This document shows, piece after piece, positions 14,114 to 21,957 of a stretch of 21,985 nt of DNA. The DNA comes from Clostridia bacterium (GTDB lineage: Bacteria > Bacillota > Clostridia > Oscillospirales > QAKW01), in assembly GCA_017442025.1 (NCBI GenBank), contig JAFSBD010000196.1:1-21985 (forward strand), read 5' to 3'. The translations under genes and the position numbers were made by a program. Positions within the stretch are counted from its first letter, which is position 1. Each line of letters begins with the position of its first letter. Below the pieces are notes generated by a model. That model saw only the letters and a list, made by a program, of their open reading frames with translations. It ran no database searches and had not been told where the DNA came from.

Positions 14114-14512
14114 TTATACTCTTCTTCTCTTCGGGGGTCTGCAACCGTTATGGGGGATGGGGGTAACATCCTTAATCAGGGTGATCTCCAAACCAGCGGT
14201 CTGCAGAGCGCGGATCGCAGCTTCACGACCGGCGCCGGGGCCCTTAACGAATACTTCAACGGTCTTCAGACCATGTTCCATTGCAGCCTTGGCAGCAGTT
14301 TCTGCAGCCATCTGAGCGGCGAAGGGAGTGCTCTTTCTGGAGCCCTTAAAGCCCATGCCGCCGGCGCTTGCCCAAGAGATCGCATTTCCGTTGACGTCGG
14401 AAATGGTTACCAGGGTATTATTGAAGGTAGAGCGAATGTGAGCGGCTCCACGTTCAATGTTCTTTTTCACACGGCGCTTGCCGGTTGCTTTCTTTACAGC
14501 CTTTGCAGCCAT
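14114..14512 (-). CDS. rpsK: Small ribosomal subunit protein uS11
   Basis: S11 sits on the 30S platform near the E site and the Shine-Dalgarno helix. The product is 132 residues with a basic N-terminus (MAAKAVKKATGKRRVKKNIE). The conserved body includes FNNTLVTISDVNGNAISWASAG and the ending PIPHNGCRPPKRRRV, which is nearly invariant in bacteria. It lies 14 bases after rpsM and 15 before rpsD. Confidence 0.97.
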   Translation of the reverse strand: MAAKAVKKATGKRRVKKNIERGAAHIRSTFNNTLVTISDVNGNAISWASAGGMGFKGSRKSTPFAAQMAAETAAKAAMEHGLKTVEVFVKGPGAGREAAIRALQTAGLEITLIKDVTPIPHNGCRPPKRRRV

Positions 14513-14526
14513 TCTTCATTCACTCC

Positions 14527-14892
14527 TTACTTTTTCTTATTTGCCATGGTCTTACGGGGGCCCTTTCTGGTGCGGGCATTGGTCTTGGATCTCTGACCCC
14601 GTACAGGTAAACCTTTTCTATGTCTGGTGCCTCTATAGCATCCGATCTCGATCAGACGCTTGATGTCCAGCGCAACGTTTCTTCTCAGGTCGCCTTCCAC
14701 AACATAGGGTTCCATCGCAGCGCGGATGGCGGCTACTTCGTCCTCAGTCAGATCCTTGACGCGCGTGTCGGGATTGACGCCGGCGGCAGCCAGAATGTCG
14801 TTGGAGCTTTTACGACCGATGCCGTAGATATAGGTCAGACCGATCTCTACGCGCTTTTCTCTCGGTAAATCGATACCAGCAATTCTTGCCAT
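14527..14892 (-). CDS. rpsM: Small ribosomal subunit protein uS13
   Basis: S13 is in the 30S head and contacts the P-site tRNA and bridge B1. The product is 121 residues and begins MARIAGIDLPREKRVEIGLTYIYGIG. It has a helix-hairpin-helix part and the basic tail GQRSKTNARTRKGPRKTMANKKK that reaches toward tRNA. A 44-base gap separates it from rpmJ upstream. Confidence 0.97.
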   Translation of the reverse strand: MARIAGIDLPREKRVEIGLTYIYGIGRKSSNDILAAAGVNPDTRVKDLTEDEVAAIRAAMEPYVVEGDLRRNVALDIKRLIEIGCYRGTRHRKGLPVRGQRSKTNARTRKGPRKTMANKKK

Positions 14893-14936
14893 TTGGTTAT
14901 TACACCTCCATTTTAATCAAGCAGCGCAATCAAGGC

Positions 14937-15050
14937 TTAGCCCTGCTTCTGCTTATGCTTCGGGTTCTGGCAAATTACCATAACCTTGCCATTTCTTCTG
15001 ATGATTTTGCATTTTTCGCAAATGGGTTTAACGGAAGGTCTTACCTTCAT
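14937..15050 (-). CDS. rpmJ: Large ribosomal subunit protein bL36, zinc-binding form
   Basis: This is a 37-residue protein of the 50S subunit beginning MKVRPSVKPICEKCKIIRRN and ending KHKQKQG. The zinc ligands C11, C14, C27 and H32 are all present, so this is the zinc form. GGAGG lies eight bases before the ATG. It is between infA and rpsM, its usual position in Firmicutes. Confidence 0.96.
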   Translation of the reverse strand: MKVRPSVKPICEKCKIIRRNGKVMVICQNPKHKQKQG

Positions 15051-15077
15051 TGAAATTACCTCCATTCGAGTAGGGTA

Positions 15078-15122
15078 GAGTGAATAATCTGAACGCCGTT
15101 TTCAAAAGGCGGATTTTCACTC
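15078..15122. repeat. Imperfect hairpin in the infA-rpmJ gap
   Basis: The sequence pairs GAGTGAA (15078-15084) with TTCACTC (15116-15122). Inside are AATC/GATT and CGCC/GGCG pairings and a loop GTTTTCAAAA. It occupies most of the 107-base gap between infA and rpmJ. It has no T-run typical of a terminator, so it is more likely a leader or processing structure. The role is unknown. Confidence 0.5.
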
Positions 15123-15157
15123 ATCCTATGTTAAAATACTCGTTAATCCTGCGAGCC

Positions 15158-15376
15158 TTATTTGGCTCTCCAGATAATTCTGCCTTTGGTCAGATCGTAG
15201 GGAGACATCTCCACAGTAACCCGATCACCGGGCAGGATCTTAATATAGTTCATACGCAGTTTGCCGGAAATGTGGGCGTGAATCTTATGGCCCTGATCCA
15301 GCTCTACCATGAAATTGGCGTTGGGCATCGCTTCCACAACAACGCCTTCCAATTCGATCATATCTTCTTTCGACAT
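15158..15376 (-). CDS. infA: Translation initiation factor IF-1
   Basis: IF-1 binds the 30S A site during initiation and supports IF-2 and IF-3. The product is 72 residues and forms a single OB fold. It begins MSKEDMIELEGVVVEAMPNA and contains GHKIHAHISGKLRMNYIKILPGDRV and the ending SPYDLTKGRIIWRAK, all standard. It starts nine bases after the KOW protein gene. Confidence 0.97.
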   Translation of the reverse strand: MSKEDMIELEGVVVEAMPNANFMVELDQGHKIHAHISGKLRMNYIKILPGDRVTVEMSPYDLTKGRIIWRAK

Positions 15377-15385
15377 ATGAGCCTC

Positions 15386-15628
15386 CTATGATCCTCGATA
15401 TGAGGACAGACTTTCCCAAAGCAGCCGATCCCGATTAGGCAGCACCTCCAGCTTACCCAACCGCTTTAAGTGCTTGATGCCCTTTTTGCGGGGGTTTGAA
15501 AGCTTGCGGTGCCGCCCGTCGGCGATTCCGACCTGCCGGGTATTAAAATCTTTAACGACAACAAATATTGAACCTTTTTCTTTGCCGGCGGTAACCTCTA
15601 CCACCGACCCTACTTCCATACGCTCCAT
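15386..15628 (-). CDS. KOW-domain RNA-binding protein (L14E-like)
   Basis: This 80-residue protein has a KOW motif in the first half (GSVVEVTAGKEKGSIFVVV), followed by a basic stretch RHRKLSNPRKKGIKHLKRLG. Such proteins sit between map and infA in many Clostridia and are annotated as RNA-binding or L14E/L6E/L27E-like. The exact role is not established. It is probably a ribosome-associated factor. It lies six bases after map and nine before infA. Confidence 0.88.
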   Translation of the reverse strand: MERMEVGSVVEVTAGKEKGSIFVVVKDFNTRQVGIADGRHRKLSNPRKKGIKHLKRLGKLEVLPNRDRLLWESLSSYRGS

Positions 15629-15634
15629 ACCGCT

Positions 15635-16390
15635 TTAATCAACCAAGGTCAAAATATGACCGCAGGTTTCATCGATATAGAAGGTATGCTCGTAGTGGGC
15701 GCTGAGTTTGCCGTCTGCCGTTGTAACAGTCCAGCCATCCTCATTGCTCACGATCACACGGTCCGTGCCTTCATTAATCATCGGTTCGATGGCGACCGTT
15801 GCCCCTTTGGGGAGTCTTAAGCCATGGCCCGCACGCCCGAAGTTCGGCACATTGGGATCCTCATGGAGCGCGCGGCCGATGCCGTGGCCCACAAAGTCCT
15901 TGACCGGACTGTAGCCGTATTGCTGCACATAGCTTTCAATGCAATGGCCGATATCGCCCAAGCGAACCCCGTTTTTAAGAAGCTTATGCGCTTCCATCAG
16001 GCTTGCTCTGGTTACTTCGATCAGCTGCATTGCCTCCGGTGAGACCTTGCCCACCGGGAAGGTATTGGCCGTGTCGCCGTGAAATCCACCGATATATGCG
16101 CCCACATCCACGCTCACAATATCACCTTCTTTAAGAAGGATCTGATCGGAGGGGATGCCGTGGATCACCACATTATTGATGGAGATACATGCGCTTGCGG
16201 GGAATCCGCCATAGCCCTTAAAAGAGGGGCGCGCGCCATGGGAGCGGATGTAGCTTTCCACTACCCTATCCAGCTCCTTGGTGCTCATCCCGGGGCGAAT
16301 GGCTTCCCCCGCCGCCCGAAGCGCGCCGCCGGCGATCTCGCCGGCTTTGCGCATCAAGCGGATATCACTATCGGATTTTATGATCATCAT
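15635..16390 (-). CDS. map: Type I methionine aminopeptidase
   Basis: The enzyme removes the starting methionine from new proteins. The product is 251 residues of the short type Ia form without a zinc-finger extension. The five metal ligands are visible: D95, D106, H169, E202 and E234. H77 (in IHGIP) is the substrate-binding histidine. The first ATG overlaps the adk stop in an ATGA junction, indicating coupled translation. A second ATG follows directly and could also serve. Confidence 0.96.
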   Translation of the reverse strand: MMIIKSDSDIRLMRKAGEIAGGALRAAGEAIRPGMSTKELDRVVESYIRSHGARPSFKGYGGFPASACISINNVVIHGIPSDQILLKEGDIVSVDVGAYIGGFHGDTANTFPVGKVSPEAMQLIEVTRASLMEAHKLLKNGVRLGDIGHCIESYVQQYGYSPVKDFVGHGIGRALHEDPNVPNFGRAGHGLRLPKGATVAIEPMINEGTDRVIVSNEDGWTVTTADGKLSAHYEHTFYIDETCGHILTLVD

Positions 16391-17028
16391 TTCAAAAACG
16401 CCTCGATAGCTTCAAAGGTTGCTTTGGTGGTTGCGGCCAGCTCTTCGCGGCCTTCCACCGTTACCAGCTTGCCCCGCCCGGCATAAAATGCCTTGAGGGG
16501 TTCGGTGGTCTCATGATAGGTCTTCAGCCGATCCAATACCGTATCGGGATGATCGTCCTTGCGGATAATCAGCTCGGCTTTGCACGCATCACAAGTTTTG
16601 TTATCTTCAGAGGGCTTAAAGTCGACATGATAAGTCATGCCGCAAGCGGGGCAAACCCGCCGACCGCTCATTCGCTGCACGATCTTTTCATCGGCCACCT
16701 CCAAAGAGAGGGCCATATCGATCGCAACGCCCATCGTCTCCAGCGCCTCAGCCTGGGGAATGGTGCGGGGAAATCCATCCAGGATAAACCCATTCGCACA
16801 ATCGTCCTCGGCCAGCCGCTCCCGGATCATGCCGATAACAACCTCATCGGGGACCAGTTTGCCGGCATTGATCAGGCTTTCGGCCTGCTTGCCCAGCTCG
16901 GTTCCGTTATGGATCGCCGCACGGATCATGTTTCCGGTGGAGATGGTGGGGATATTATATTGAGCGGAAATATTCTCAGCCTGGGTGCCTTTACCGGCGC
17001 CCGGGGCTCCTAAAAGAATCAGCTTCAT
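16387..17028 (-). CDS. adk: Adenylate kinase, zinc-LID form
   Basis: The enzyme converts ATP plus AMP to two ADP. The product is 213 residues. The P-loop GAPGAGKGT is at residues 7-15 and the lid block carries C126, C129, C146 and C149, the zinc-binding lid common in Gram-positives. The AMP-binding part FILDGFPRT is near residue 81. A GTG at 17037 would add three residues, but the ATG at 17028 gives the family start MKLILLGAPG and has AGGTG six bases upstream. It is 16 bases after secY and overlaps map by four bases. Confidence 0.96.
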   Translation of the reverse strand: MKLILLGAPGAGKGTQAENISAQYNIPTISTGNMIRAAIHNGTELGKQAESLINAGKLVPDEVVIGMIRERLAEDDCANGFILDGFPRTIPQAEALETMGVAIDMALSLEVADEKIVQRMSGRRVCPACGMTYHVDFKPSEDNKTCDACKAELIIRKDDHPDTVLDRLKTYHETTEPLKAFYAGRGKLVTVEGREELAATTKATFEAIEAFLK

Positions 17029-17044
17029 GCTCAGCACCTATTCC

Positions 17045-18340
17045 TTATTCCAAAAAGCCCTTATAATGACGCATCAGCATCTGGGATTCCAGCGTCTTGA
17101 CCAGCTCCAGCGCAACGCCGACAACGATCAGCAAAGTAGTACCGCCGATGGCAACGGAGGAGAGGCCGGGATTGATCATCGCTGCGATATTGGGCAGCGC
17201 AGAGATCAGGCCCAGGAACAGCGCACCGATCAAGGTTACGCGGTTGAGGCTCTTGGTGATGAAATCTGCGGTGGGCTTACCCGGGCGGATACCCATGATA
17301 AAGCCGCCGTTCTTCTTCAGGTTATTGGCTACCTCAACAGGGTTGAAGCTGATGACGGTATAGAAATAGCTGAAGAAGATGATCAGCAGGAACATCAACA
17401 GAGTGTAGATCCAGCCGCCGACCTCCAGCGCATTCACAACCCCTGCAAACCAGGTCTTTTTCAAGCCGGGGAAGAAGTTGAGAATGGTGGCAGGCAGCAT
17501 AACAAAGGACTGGGCAAAGATAATGGGCAGAACGCCGACCATATTCACCTTCAGAGGAATATTGGTGTTCTGACCGCCATACATCTTGCGGCCCTTGACC
17601 TGCTTGGCATACTGGACAGGAATACGGCGTTCGCCGTTGGTAACAAAGACAACAAAGCCGATCATTACCAGGAGCAGCAGAGCAACTGCGATCGCAATTA
17701 CCCAATGGAGAGCACCGGCCCGCACATTGGCGATCACGGTCCAAACCGTGCTGGGGATCCCGGCGATGATACCGGCGAAGAGGATCATGGAGATACCGTT
17801 GCCGATACCCATATCATTGATCTGCTCACCCAGCCACATAACCAACGCAGCACCGACTGCGAAGGAGAAGACGATAACCAGCGCACCGAACACGCCTGCA
17901 TCGGCGGAAACAACACCGGCCGCATTCTTGAGGATGGTGTAGTAACCGAAGCCCAGCAGGAAGGAAAATGCGATCGCCAGATAGCGGGTCCATTTTTCCA
18001 TGATCTTTCTGCCGCGCTCGCCGTCTTCTTTCATCAGCCGCTCCAGACGGGGGATCGCCACCATCAGAAGCTGCATAATAATCGAAGCATTGATATACGG
18101 GGAGATGGAGAGGGAGAACAAGCCCGCCTGTTCCATCGCGCCACCGGACATAATGTTCAGATAGGAGAAGATGTTCCCATCCGCACTGTAGCCGGCGAAG
18201 AGTTGATCCATCGCCTCAGCGTCCAGAAACGGAACGGGGATCTCACAGCCTAAACGGAAAATTACGAGGATAAACGCAGTGAACAAAAGCTTCTTTCTCA
18301 AATCCTGGATCTTCCAGGCATTCTTGAAGACGCTGAACAT
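17045..18340 (-). CDS. secY: Preprotein translocase channel subunit SecY
   Basis: SecY forms the membrane channel for protein secretion and membrane insertion with SecE and SecG. The product is 431 residues with about ten hydrophobic segments. It begins MFSVFKNAWKIQDLRKKLLF and includes the conserved RLGCEIPVPFLD near the first segment, the GERRIPVQYAKQ loop, and the GIRPGKPTADF loop. It starts one base after rplO ends, so the two are probably coupled. The 422-residue plus-strand reading over it is a shadow. Confidence 0.97.
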   Translation of the reverse strand: MFSVFKNAWKIQDLRKKLLFTAFILVIFRLGCEIPVPFLDAEAMDQLFAGYSADGNIFSYLNIMSGGAMEQAGLFSLSISPYINASIIMQLLMVAIPRLERLMKEDGERGRKIMEKWTRYLAIAFSFLLGFGYYTILKNAAGVVSADAGVFGALVIVFSFAVGAALVMWLGEQINDMGIGNGISMILFAGIIAGIPSTVWTVIANVRAGALHWVIAIAVALLLLVMIGFVVFVTNGERRIPVQYAKQVKGRKMYGGQNTNIPLKVNMVGVLPIIFAQSFVMLPATILNFFPGLKKTWFAGVVNALEVGGWIYTLLMFLLIIFFSYFYTVISFNPVEVANNLKKNGGFIMGIRPGKPTADFITKSLNRVTLIGALFLGLISALPNIAAMINPGLSSVAIGGTTLLIVVGVALELVKTLESQMLMRHYKGFLE

Positions 18341-18341
18341 C

Positions 18342-18782
18342 TTACATCACCTCAACCTTTCCGCCGACAGCCTCAATCTTCTCTTTTGCACCGGCAGTTA
18401 CCTTAACTGCCTTAACAGTGATAGCCTTGTCAACGGAACCGGAACCGATCACCTTCAAGCCGTCCAGAGCCTTTTTGGCGAAGCCGGCTGCGATGACCGC
18501 ATTGATGTCAACAACATCCCCTGCATTGAATGCATTCAGGTCGCTCAGGTTCAAAACAACATACTTCTTAGCGAAGATATTGTTGAAACCGCGCTTGGGC
18601 AACCGTCTTTGCAGGGGCATCTGGCCGCCTTCAAAACCCAGGCGGATGCTGCCGCCGGAACGAGCCTTCTGACCCTTATGGCCATGGCCGCCGGTCTTAC
18701 CATTGCCGGATGCAGGGCCTCTGCCCTTTCTCTTGGCAACAGAGGTAGAGCCGCTGACAGGAGCAAGTTCGTGTAATTTCAT
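18342..18782 (-). CDS. rplO: Large ribosomal subunit protein uL15
   Basis: L15 is a late-assembly protein of the 50S core. The product is 146 residues, with MKLHELAPVSGS and a Gly/Lys/His-rich N-terminal tail (GNGKTGGHGHKGQKARSGG) that threads into rRNA. FEGGQMPLQRRLPKRGF is the family signature. It lies between rpmD and secY as usual. Confidence 0.97.
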   Translation of the reverse strand: MKLHELAPVSGSTSVAKRKGRGPASGNGKTGGHGHKGQKARSGGSIRLGFEGGQMPLQRRLPKRGFNNIFAKKYVVLNLSDLNAFNAGDVVDINAVIAAGFAKKALDGLKVIGSGSVDKAITVKAVKVTAGAKEKIEAVGGKVEVM

Positions 18783-18797
18783 ACTGTTTCCTCCTCC

Positions 18798-18989
18798 TTA
18801 CTTCACATTCTCAACCTGGAGCAGGTGAATGATCTTCTTGATTTTGCCCTGGGTGGCAGCGTTATCGGGCTGGACGGTGGTATCGTTGATCTTCTTGAGG
18901 CCCAAAGCCTTAGCAGTAGCGATCTGATCCTCCTTGCAGCCGATCAGGCTCTTCACCAGGGTGATTTTAATTTTAGTAACTTTAGCCAT
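18798..18989 (-). CDS. rpmD: Large ribosomal subunit protein uL30
   Basis: This is a 63-residue 50S protein that begins MAKVTKIKITLVKSLIGCKE and ends KIKKIIHLLQVENVK. The length and the pattern of a central helix after the basic strand are typical. It is 14 bases after rpsE. Confidence 0.96.
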   Translation of the reverse strand: MAKVTKIKITLVKSLIGCKEDQIATAKALGLKKINDTTVQPDNAATQGKIKKIIHLLQVENVK

Positions 18990-19003
18990 TTTTCGTGCCC
19001 CCC

Positions 19004-19507
19004 TTAACCTAAGATCTCTTCTACGGTCTTACCGCGCTTTGCGGCAACGGTGGCAGCATCCGTGCAGGCAGTCAGGCCAGCGATGGTTGCGTTAACAACG
19101 TTTCTCTGGTTGCGGGAACGCAGAGCCTTGGTACGGATGTCCTTAATACCGGCCATCTCGATGACAGCACGAACTGCGCCGCCGGCAATAACACCGGTAC
19201 CGGGAGCAGCGGGCTTCATGATAACCATGGAAGCGCCGAACTTGCCCACGATCTCATGGGGGATGGTGGTATCCTTCATGCTGATGGTAACAAGATTCTT
19301 TTTGGCATCTTCGATACCCTTGCGGATCGCTTCGGGTACTTCAGCAGCCTTGCCGAGACCGGCACCCACACGGCCCTTGCCGTCGCCGACAACAACCAGT
19401 GCGGAGAACTTCATGATACGGCCGCCCTTAACGGTCTTGGAAACCCGGTTCAGGGAGACGACTCTCTCTTGGAGTTCTTCATTTGCATTATAATTAGCCA
19501 TTTTCAT
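19004..19507 (-). CDS. rpsE: Small ribosomal subunit protein uS5
   Basis: S5 supports decoding accuracy with S4 and lines the mRNA entry. The product is 167 residues. RGGRIMKFSALVVVGDGKGRVGAG is the conserved double-strand RNA-binding part and the GTGVIAGGAVRAV block is in the C-terminal half. Two ATGs six bases apart (19507, MKMANYN, and 19501, MANYN) lie 4 and 10 bases from GGAGG. The choice is open by two residues. Confidence 0.96.
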   Translation of the reverse strand: MKMANYNANEELQERVVSLNRVSKTVKGGRIMKFSALVVVGDGKGRVGAGLGKAAEVPEAIRKGIEDAKKNLVTISMKDTTIPHEIVGKFGASMVIMKPAAPGTGVIAGGAVRAVIEMAGIKDIRTKALRSRNQRNVVNATIAGLTACTDAATVAAKRGKTVEEILG

Positions 19508-19518
19508 TTCTCCTCCAA

Positions 19519-19878
19519 TTAGAATTTCAGTCCGCCTTCACGGGCGCCTTCGGCGAGTGCTTTCACACGGCCGTGATAAACAAAACCGCCACGATCAAAA
19601 ACAACAGTATCGATCTTTGCTTTCAGGGCGCGCTCTGCAACGAGCTCGCCGATCTTCTTAGCGGCATCAGCGTTGCCGCCATACTCGGTGAAGTCCTTCT
19701 CCATGGTGGAGGCACTTACCAAGGTCTTGCCGTTCACATCATCGATGATCTGGGCATAAATATGCTTTGCAGAACGAAATACGCAAAGACGGGGGCGCTC
19801 GGGAGTTCCGAAGATCTTGGCGCGGACCCGCTTATGCCGTTTAATTCTTGCAGCATTGCTATCAGGCTTCTTAACCAT
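19519..19878 (-). CDS. rplR: Large ribosomal subunit protein uL18
   Basis: L18 binds 5S rRNA with L5 in the central protuberance. The product is 119 residues with a basic N-terminus (ARIKRHKRVRAKIFGTPERP), the LCVFRSAKHIYAQIIDD strand-helix, and the ending FDRGGFVYHGRVKALAEGAREGGLKF. All are family-typical. Confidence 0.97.
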   Translation of the reverse strand: MVKKPDSNAARIKRHKRVRAKIFGTPERPRLCVFRSAKHIYAQIIDDVNGKTLVSASTMEKDFTEYGGNADAAKKIGELVAERALKAKIDTVVFDRGGFVYHGRVKALAEGAREGGLKF

Positions 19879-19896
19879 AATCGTTTCCTCCCTTTA

Positions 19897-20445
19897 TTAC
19901 TTAGAGCCCTTACCGGCTTTACCTTCTTTATGCTTCACAACCTCACCGACATAGCGGATACCGGCACCCTTATAGGGCTCGGGAGGTCTCTTGAAGCGAA
20001 CGTTTGCCGCAAAGTGACCAACTAACTGCTTATCAATACCGGAAATGATAACCCGGTTCTGTGCGGGGACCTCGATGGTGATACCATCGATGGGCTCCAT
20101 GATGACAGGATGGGAATAACCCAAGTTCATGTTCAAGGTCTTACCCTGCAGCTGTGCTCTGTAACCAACGCCCTTGATCTCCAATTCCTTGGAGTAGCCG
20201 TTGGTAACACCCTCAACCATGTTGGCGATGAGGGTACGGGTCAGGCCATGAAGAGCGCGATGCTCTTTTTCATCATCGGGGCGGGTAACCAGGATCTCAG
20301 CACCCTCGACCGCGATGGTCATATCGGGATGCATGGTCTTGGTCAGGGTGCCCTTGGGGCCCTTGACAGTGATGGTATTGTCACTGTCTACCTTAACTTC
20401 AACACCTGCGGGAATAGTGATCGGTTTTCTACCAATTCTCGACAT
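19897..20445 (-). CDS. rplF: Large ribosomal subunit protein uL6
   Basis: L6 lies near the factor-binding site of the 50S. The product is 182 residues with two similar domains. It starts MSRIGRKPITIPAGVEV and carries the C-terminal signature around FKRPPEPYKGAGIRYVGEVV. Confidence 0.97.
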   Translation of the reverse strand: MSRIGRKPITIPAGVEVKVDSDNTITVKGPKGTLTKTMHPDMTIAVEGAEILVTRPDDEKEHRALHGLTRTLIANMVEGVTNGYSKELEIKGVGYRAQLQGKTLNMNLGYSHPVIMEPIDGITIEVPAQNRVIISGIDKQLVGHFAANVRFKRPPEPYKGAGIRYVGEVVKHKEGKAGKGSK

Positions 20446-20457
20446 CAGAATTCCTCC

Positions 20458-20856
20458 TTACCAAACATAGGCCAGCACTTCGCCGCCTACGCCCAACTTT
20501 CTGGCCTGCTTATCGGTCATAACACCCTTGGAGGTGGAAACGATCGCAGTGCCAAGGCCCTTACGTACGCGAGGCATATCCTCAACGCCGGCGTAGATCC
20601 GCAGGCCGGGCTTAGAGATTCTCTTCAAGCCCTGGATGATGCGGGTCTTATTCTCGCCGTACTTCAGGGTAACAACGATGTTGCCCTGCAGGCCGTCTTC
20701 TTCAACCTTCATTTCTTTGATATATCCTTCATCGAGCAGGATCTGGCAGATGGCCTTTTTCATGTTCGAAGCAGGAATGGTAACAGTTTCATGTTTTGCA
20801 GCATTTGCATTCCGGATCCGGGTAAGCAAATCTGCGATAGGATCAGTAATCTGCAT
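20458..20856 (-). CDS. rpsH: Small ribosomal subunit protein uS8
   Basis: S8 binds the central domain of 16S rRNA. In E. coli it also represses the spc operon through the rplE leader region. The product is 132 residues, starting MQITDPIADLLTRIRNANAA. It ends with the conserved GIAIVST-type block, here GTAIVSTSKGVMTDKQARKLG. Whether the autoregulation holds here cannot be seen. Confidence 0.97.
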   Translation of the reverse strand: MQITDPIADLLTRIRNANAAKHETVTIPASNMKKAICQILLDEGYIKEMKVEEDGLQGNIVVTLKYGENKTRIIQGLKRISKPGLRIYAGVEDMPRVRKGLGTAIVSTSKGVMTDKQARKLGVGGEVLAYVW

Positions 20857-20869
20857 CTGTCGCTCCTCC

Positions 20870-21055
20870 TTACCAGCTGGATTTCTTTACACCGGGAATC
20901 TGGCCCTTATAAGCCAGTTCACGGAAGCAAATTCTGCAGATGCCGTAGTTACGCAGATAAGCGTGCGGACGGCCGCAGATTTTGCATCTGTTGTACTCTC
21001 TCGTGGAGAATTTCTGGGTCTTTTGCTGCTTTAAGATCATAGATTTCTTAGCCAT
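20870..21055 (-). CDS. rpsN: Small ribosomal subunit protein uS14, type Z
   Basis: This is the short 61-residue zinc form of S14, with C24, C27, C40 and C43 (two C-x2-C pairs) and the ending GQIPGVKKSSW. It is sometimes named rpsZ. It sits between rplE and rpsH, the usual place. Confidence 0.97.
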   Translation of the reverse strand: MAKKSMILKQQKTQKFSTREYNRCKICGRPHAYLRNYGICRICFRELAYKGQIPGVKKSSW

Positions 21056-21070
21056 TTTAAATTCCCCCTC

Positions 21071-21610
21071 TTACTTCTCAAAAGGAGCGCCAAACAGAGT
21101 CAGCAGCTCTTTTGCTTCTTCGTCGGTCTTCGCGGTGGTAACGAAAACAATGTCCATACCACGGATCTTCTCGACCTTATCATACTGAATCTCAGGGAAA
21201 ATCAGCTGTTCTTTGATACCGAAAGCATAGTTGCCGCGGCCATCGAAGCCGTTGGCATTAATACCGCGGAAGTCGCGCACGCGCGGCAAAGCGATATTGA
21301 ACAGACGATCCAAAAATTCATACATTCTCTCGCCGCGCAGGGTAACCTTCGCGCCGATATTCATGCCCTCACGAACCTTGAAGTTCGCAACGGACTTGCG
21401 GGCCTTGGTGGCAACCGCTTTCTGACCGGTGATGAGTGCCAGCTCTGCGCAGACATTATCGATCACCTTTGCGTTATCTTTAGCGTCGCCGCAACCGACG
21501 TTGATCACGATCTTATCAAGCTTAGGGATCTGCATCACGCTCTTGTAGCCGAATTTCTTCATCAGGGCGGGAGCGATCTCTTTGCTGTAAAGCTCAGACA
21601 TTCTAGACAT
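21071..21610 (-). CDS. rplE: Large ribosomal subunit protein uL5
   Basis: L5 contacts 5S rRNA and the P-site tRNA in the central protuberance. The product is 179 residues, with the conserved KKFGYKSVMQIPKLDKIVIN and RVRDFRGINANGFDGRGNYAFG blocks. The first ATG (21610) is favoured over one nine bases downstream because GGAGGAG is eight bases from it. Confidence 0.97.
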   Translation of the reverse strand: MSRMSELYSKEIAPALMKKFGYKSVMQIPKLDKIVINVGCGDAKDNAKVIDNVCAELALITGQKAVATKARKSVANFKVREGMNIGAKVTLRGERMYEFLDRLFNIALPRVRDFRGINANGFDGRGNYAFGIKEQLIFPEIQYDKVEKIRGMDIVFVTTAKTDEEAKELLTLFGAPFEK

Positions 21611-21625
21611 ATTCTTTACTCCTCC

Positions 21626-21939
21626 TTAGAAAATTTCGCCACATTTTTTGCAGACGCGCTTCTTTTCACCGTCTACAACGGTGCTGCCCATCCGAGCGGC
21701 CTGTTTGCACTTGGGGCAAACAACCTGGACCTTGGATGCGTAGAGCGCACCTTCTGCTTCAACTCTGCCGCCGGATTCGCCCTGGCGGCGGGGTTTAACG
21801 TGCTTAATGACCATGTTGGCCTTTTCGACGATTACTTTGCCCTCTTTGGGGGATACTTCCAGAACCTTACCCTTAAGGCCCTTGGAAGAACCGGAGATCA
21901 CCAGAACGGTATCACCTTTTTAACATGCAGTTTGTTCAT
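21626..21939 (-). CDS. rplX: Large ribosomal subunit protein uL24, with a one-base frameshift near the start
   Basis: L24 starts assembly of the 50S subunit. The expected N-terminus MNKLHVKKGDTVLVISGSSK is split over two frames. The ATG at 21939, with GGAGGTG eight bases upstream, reads MNKLHVKK and then goes out of frame to a TGA at 21898-21900. The rest, from GDTVLVISG to the end, is intact in the -1 frame, including KOW-type KGLKGKVLEVSP and the C-terminal zinc pairs CPKC and CKKC. The break is at the A5GG run at 21915-21921, where one more A or G would restore the gene. The simplest reading is a sequencing or assembly error. A real frameshift, or a start at GTG 21901 with an AAGGTG-like site upstream, are less likely. 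All other genes here are intact. Confidence 0.85.
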
Positions 21940-21957
21940 TCTGATTGCACCTCCATC

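Noticed and set aside
13415..14596. 393-residue open frame on the plus strand
   Set aside because: It runs antisense through rpsD and rpsK and starts inside the palindrome. The minus-strand products are certain ribosomal proteins.
16985..18253. 422-residue open frame on the plus strand
   Set aside because: Antisense shadow of secY. Its composition (rich in H, Q, D, N) is what reversed membrane-protein codons give.
20110..21042. 310-residue open frame on the plus strand
   Set aside because: Antisense to rplF, rpsH and rpsN, all of which are firmly identified.
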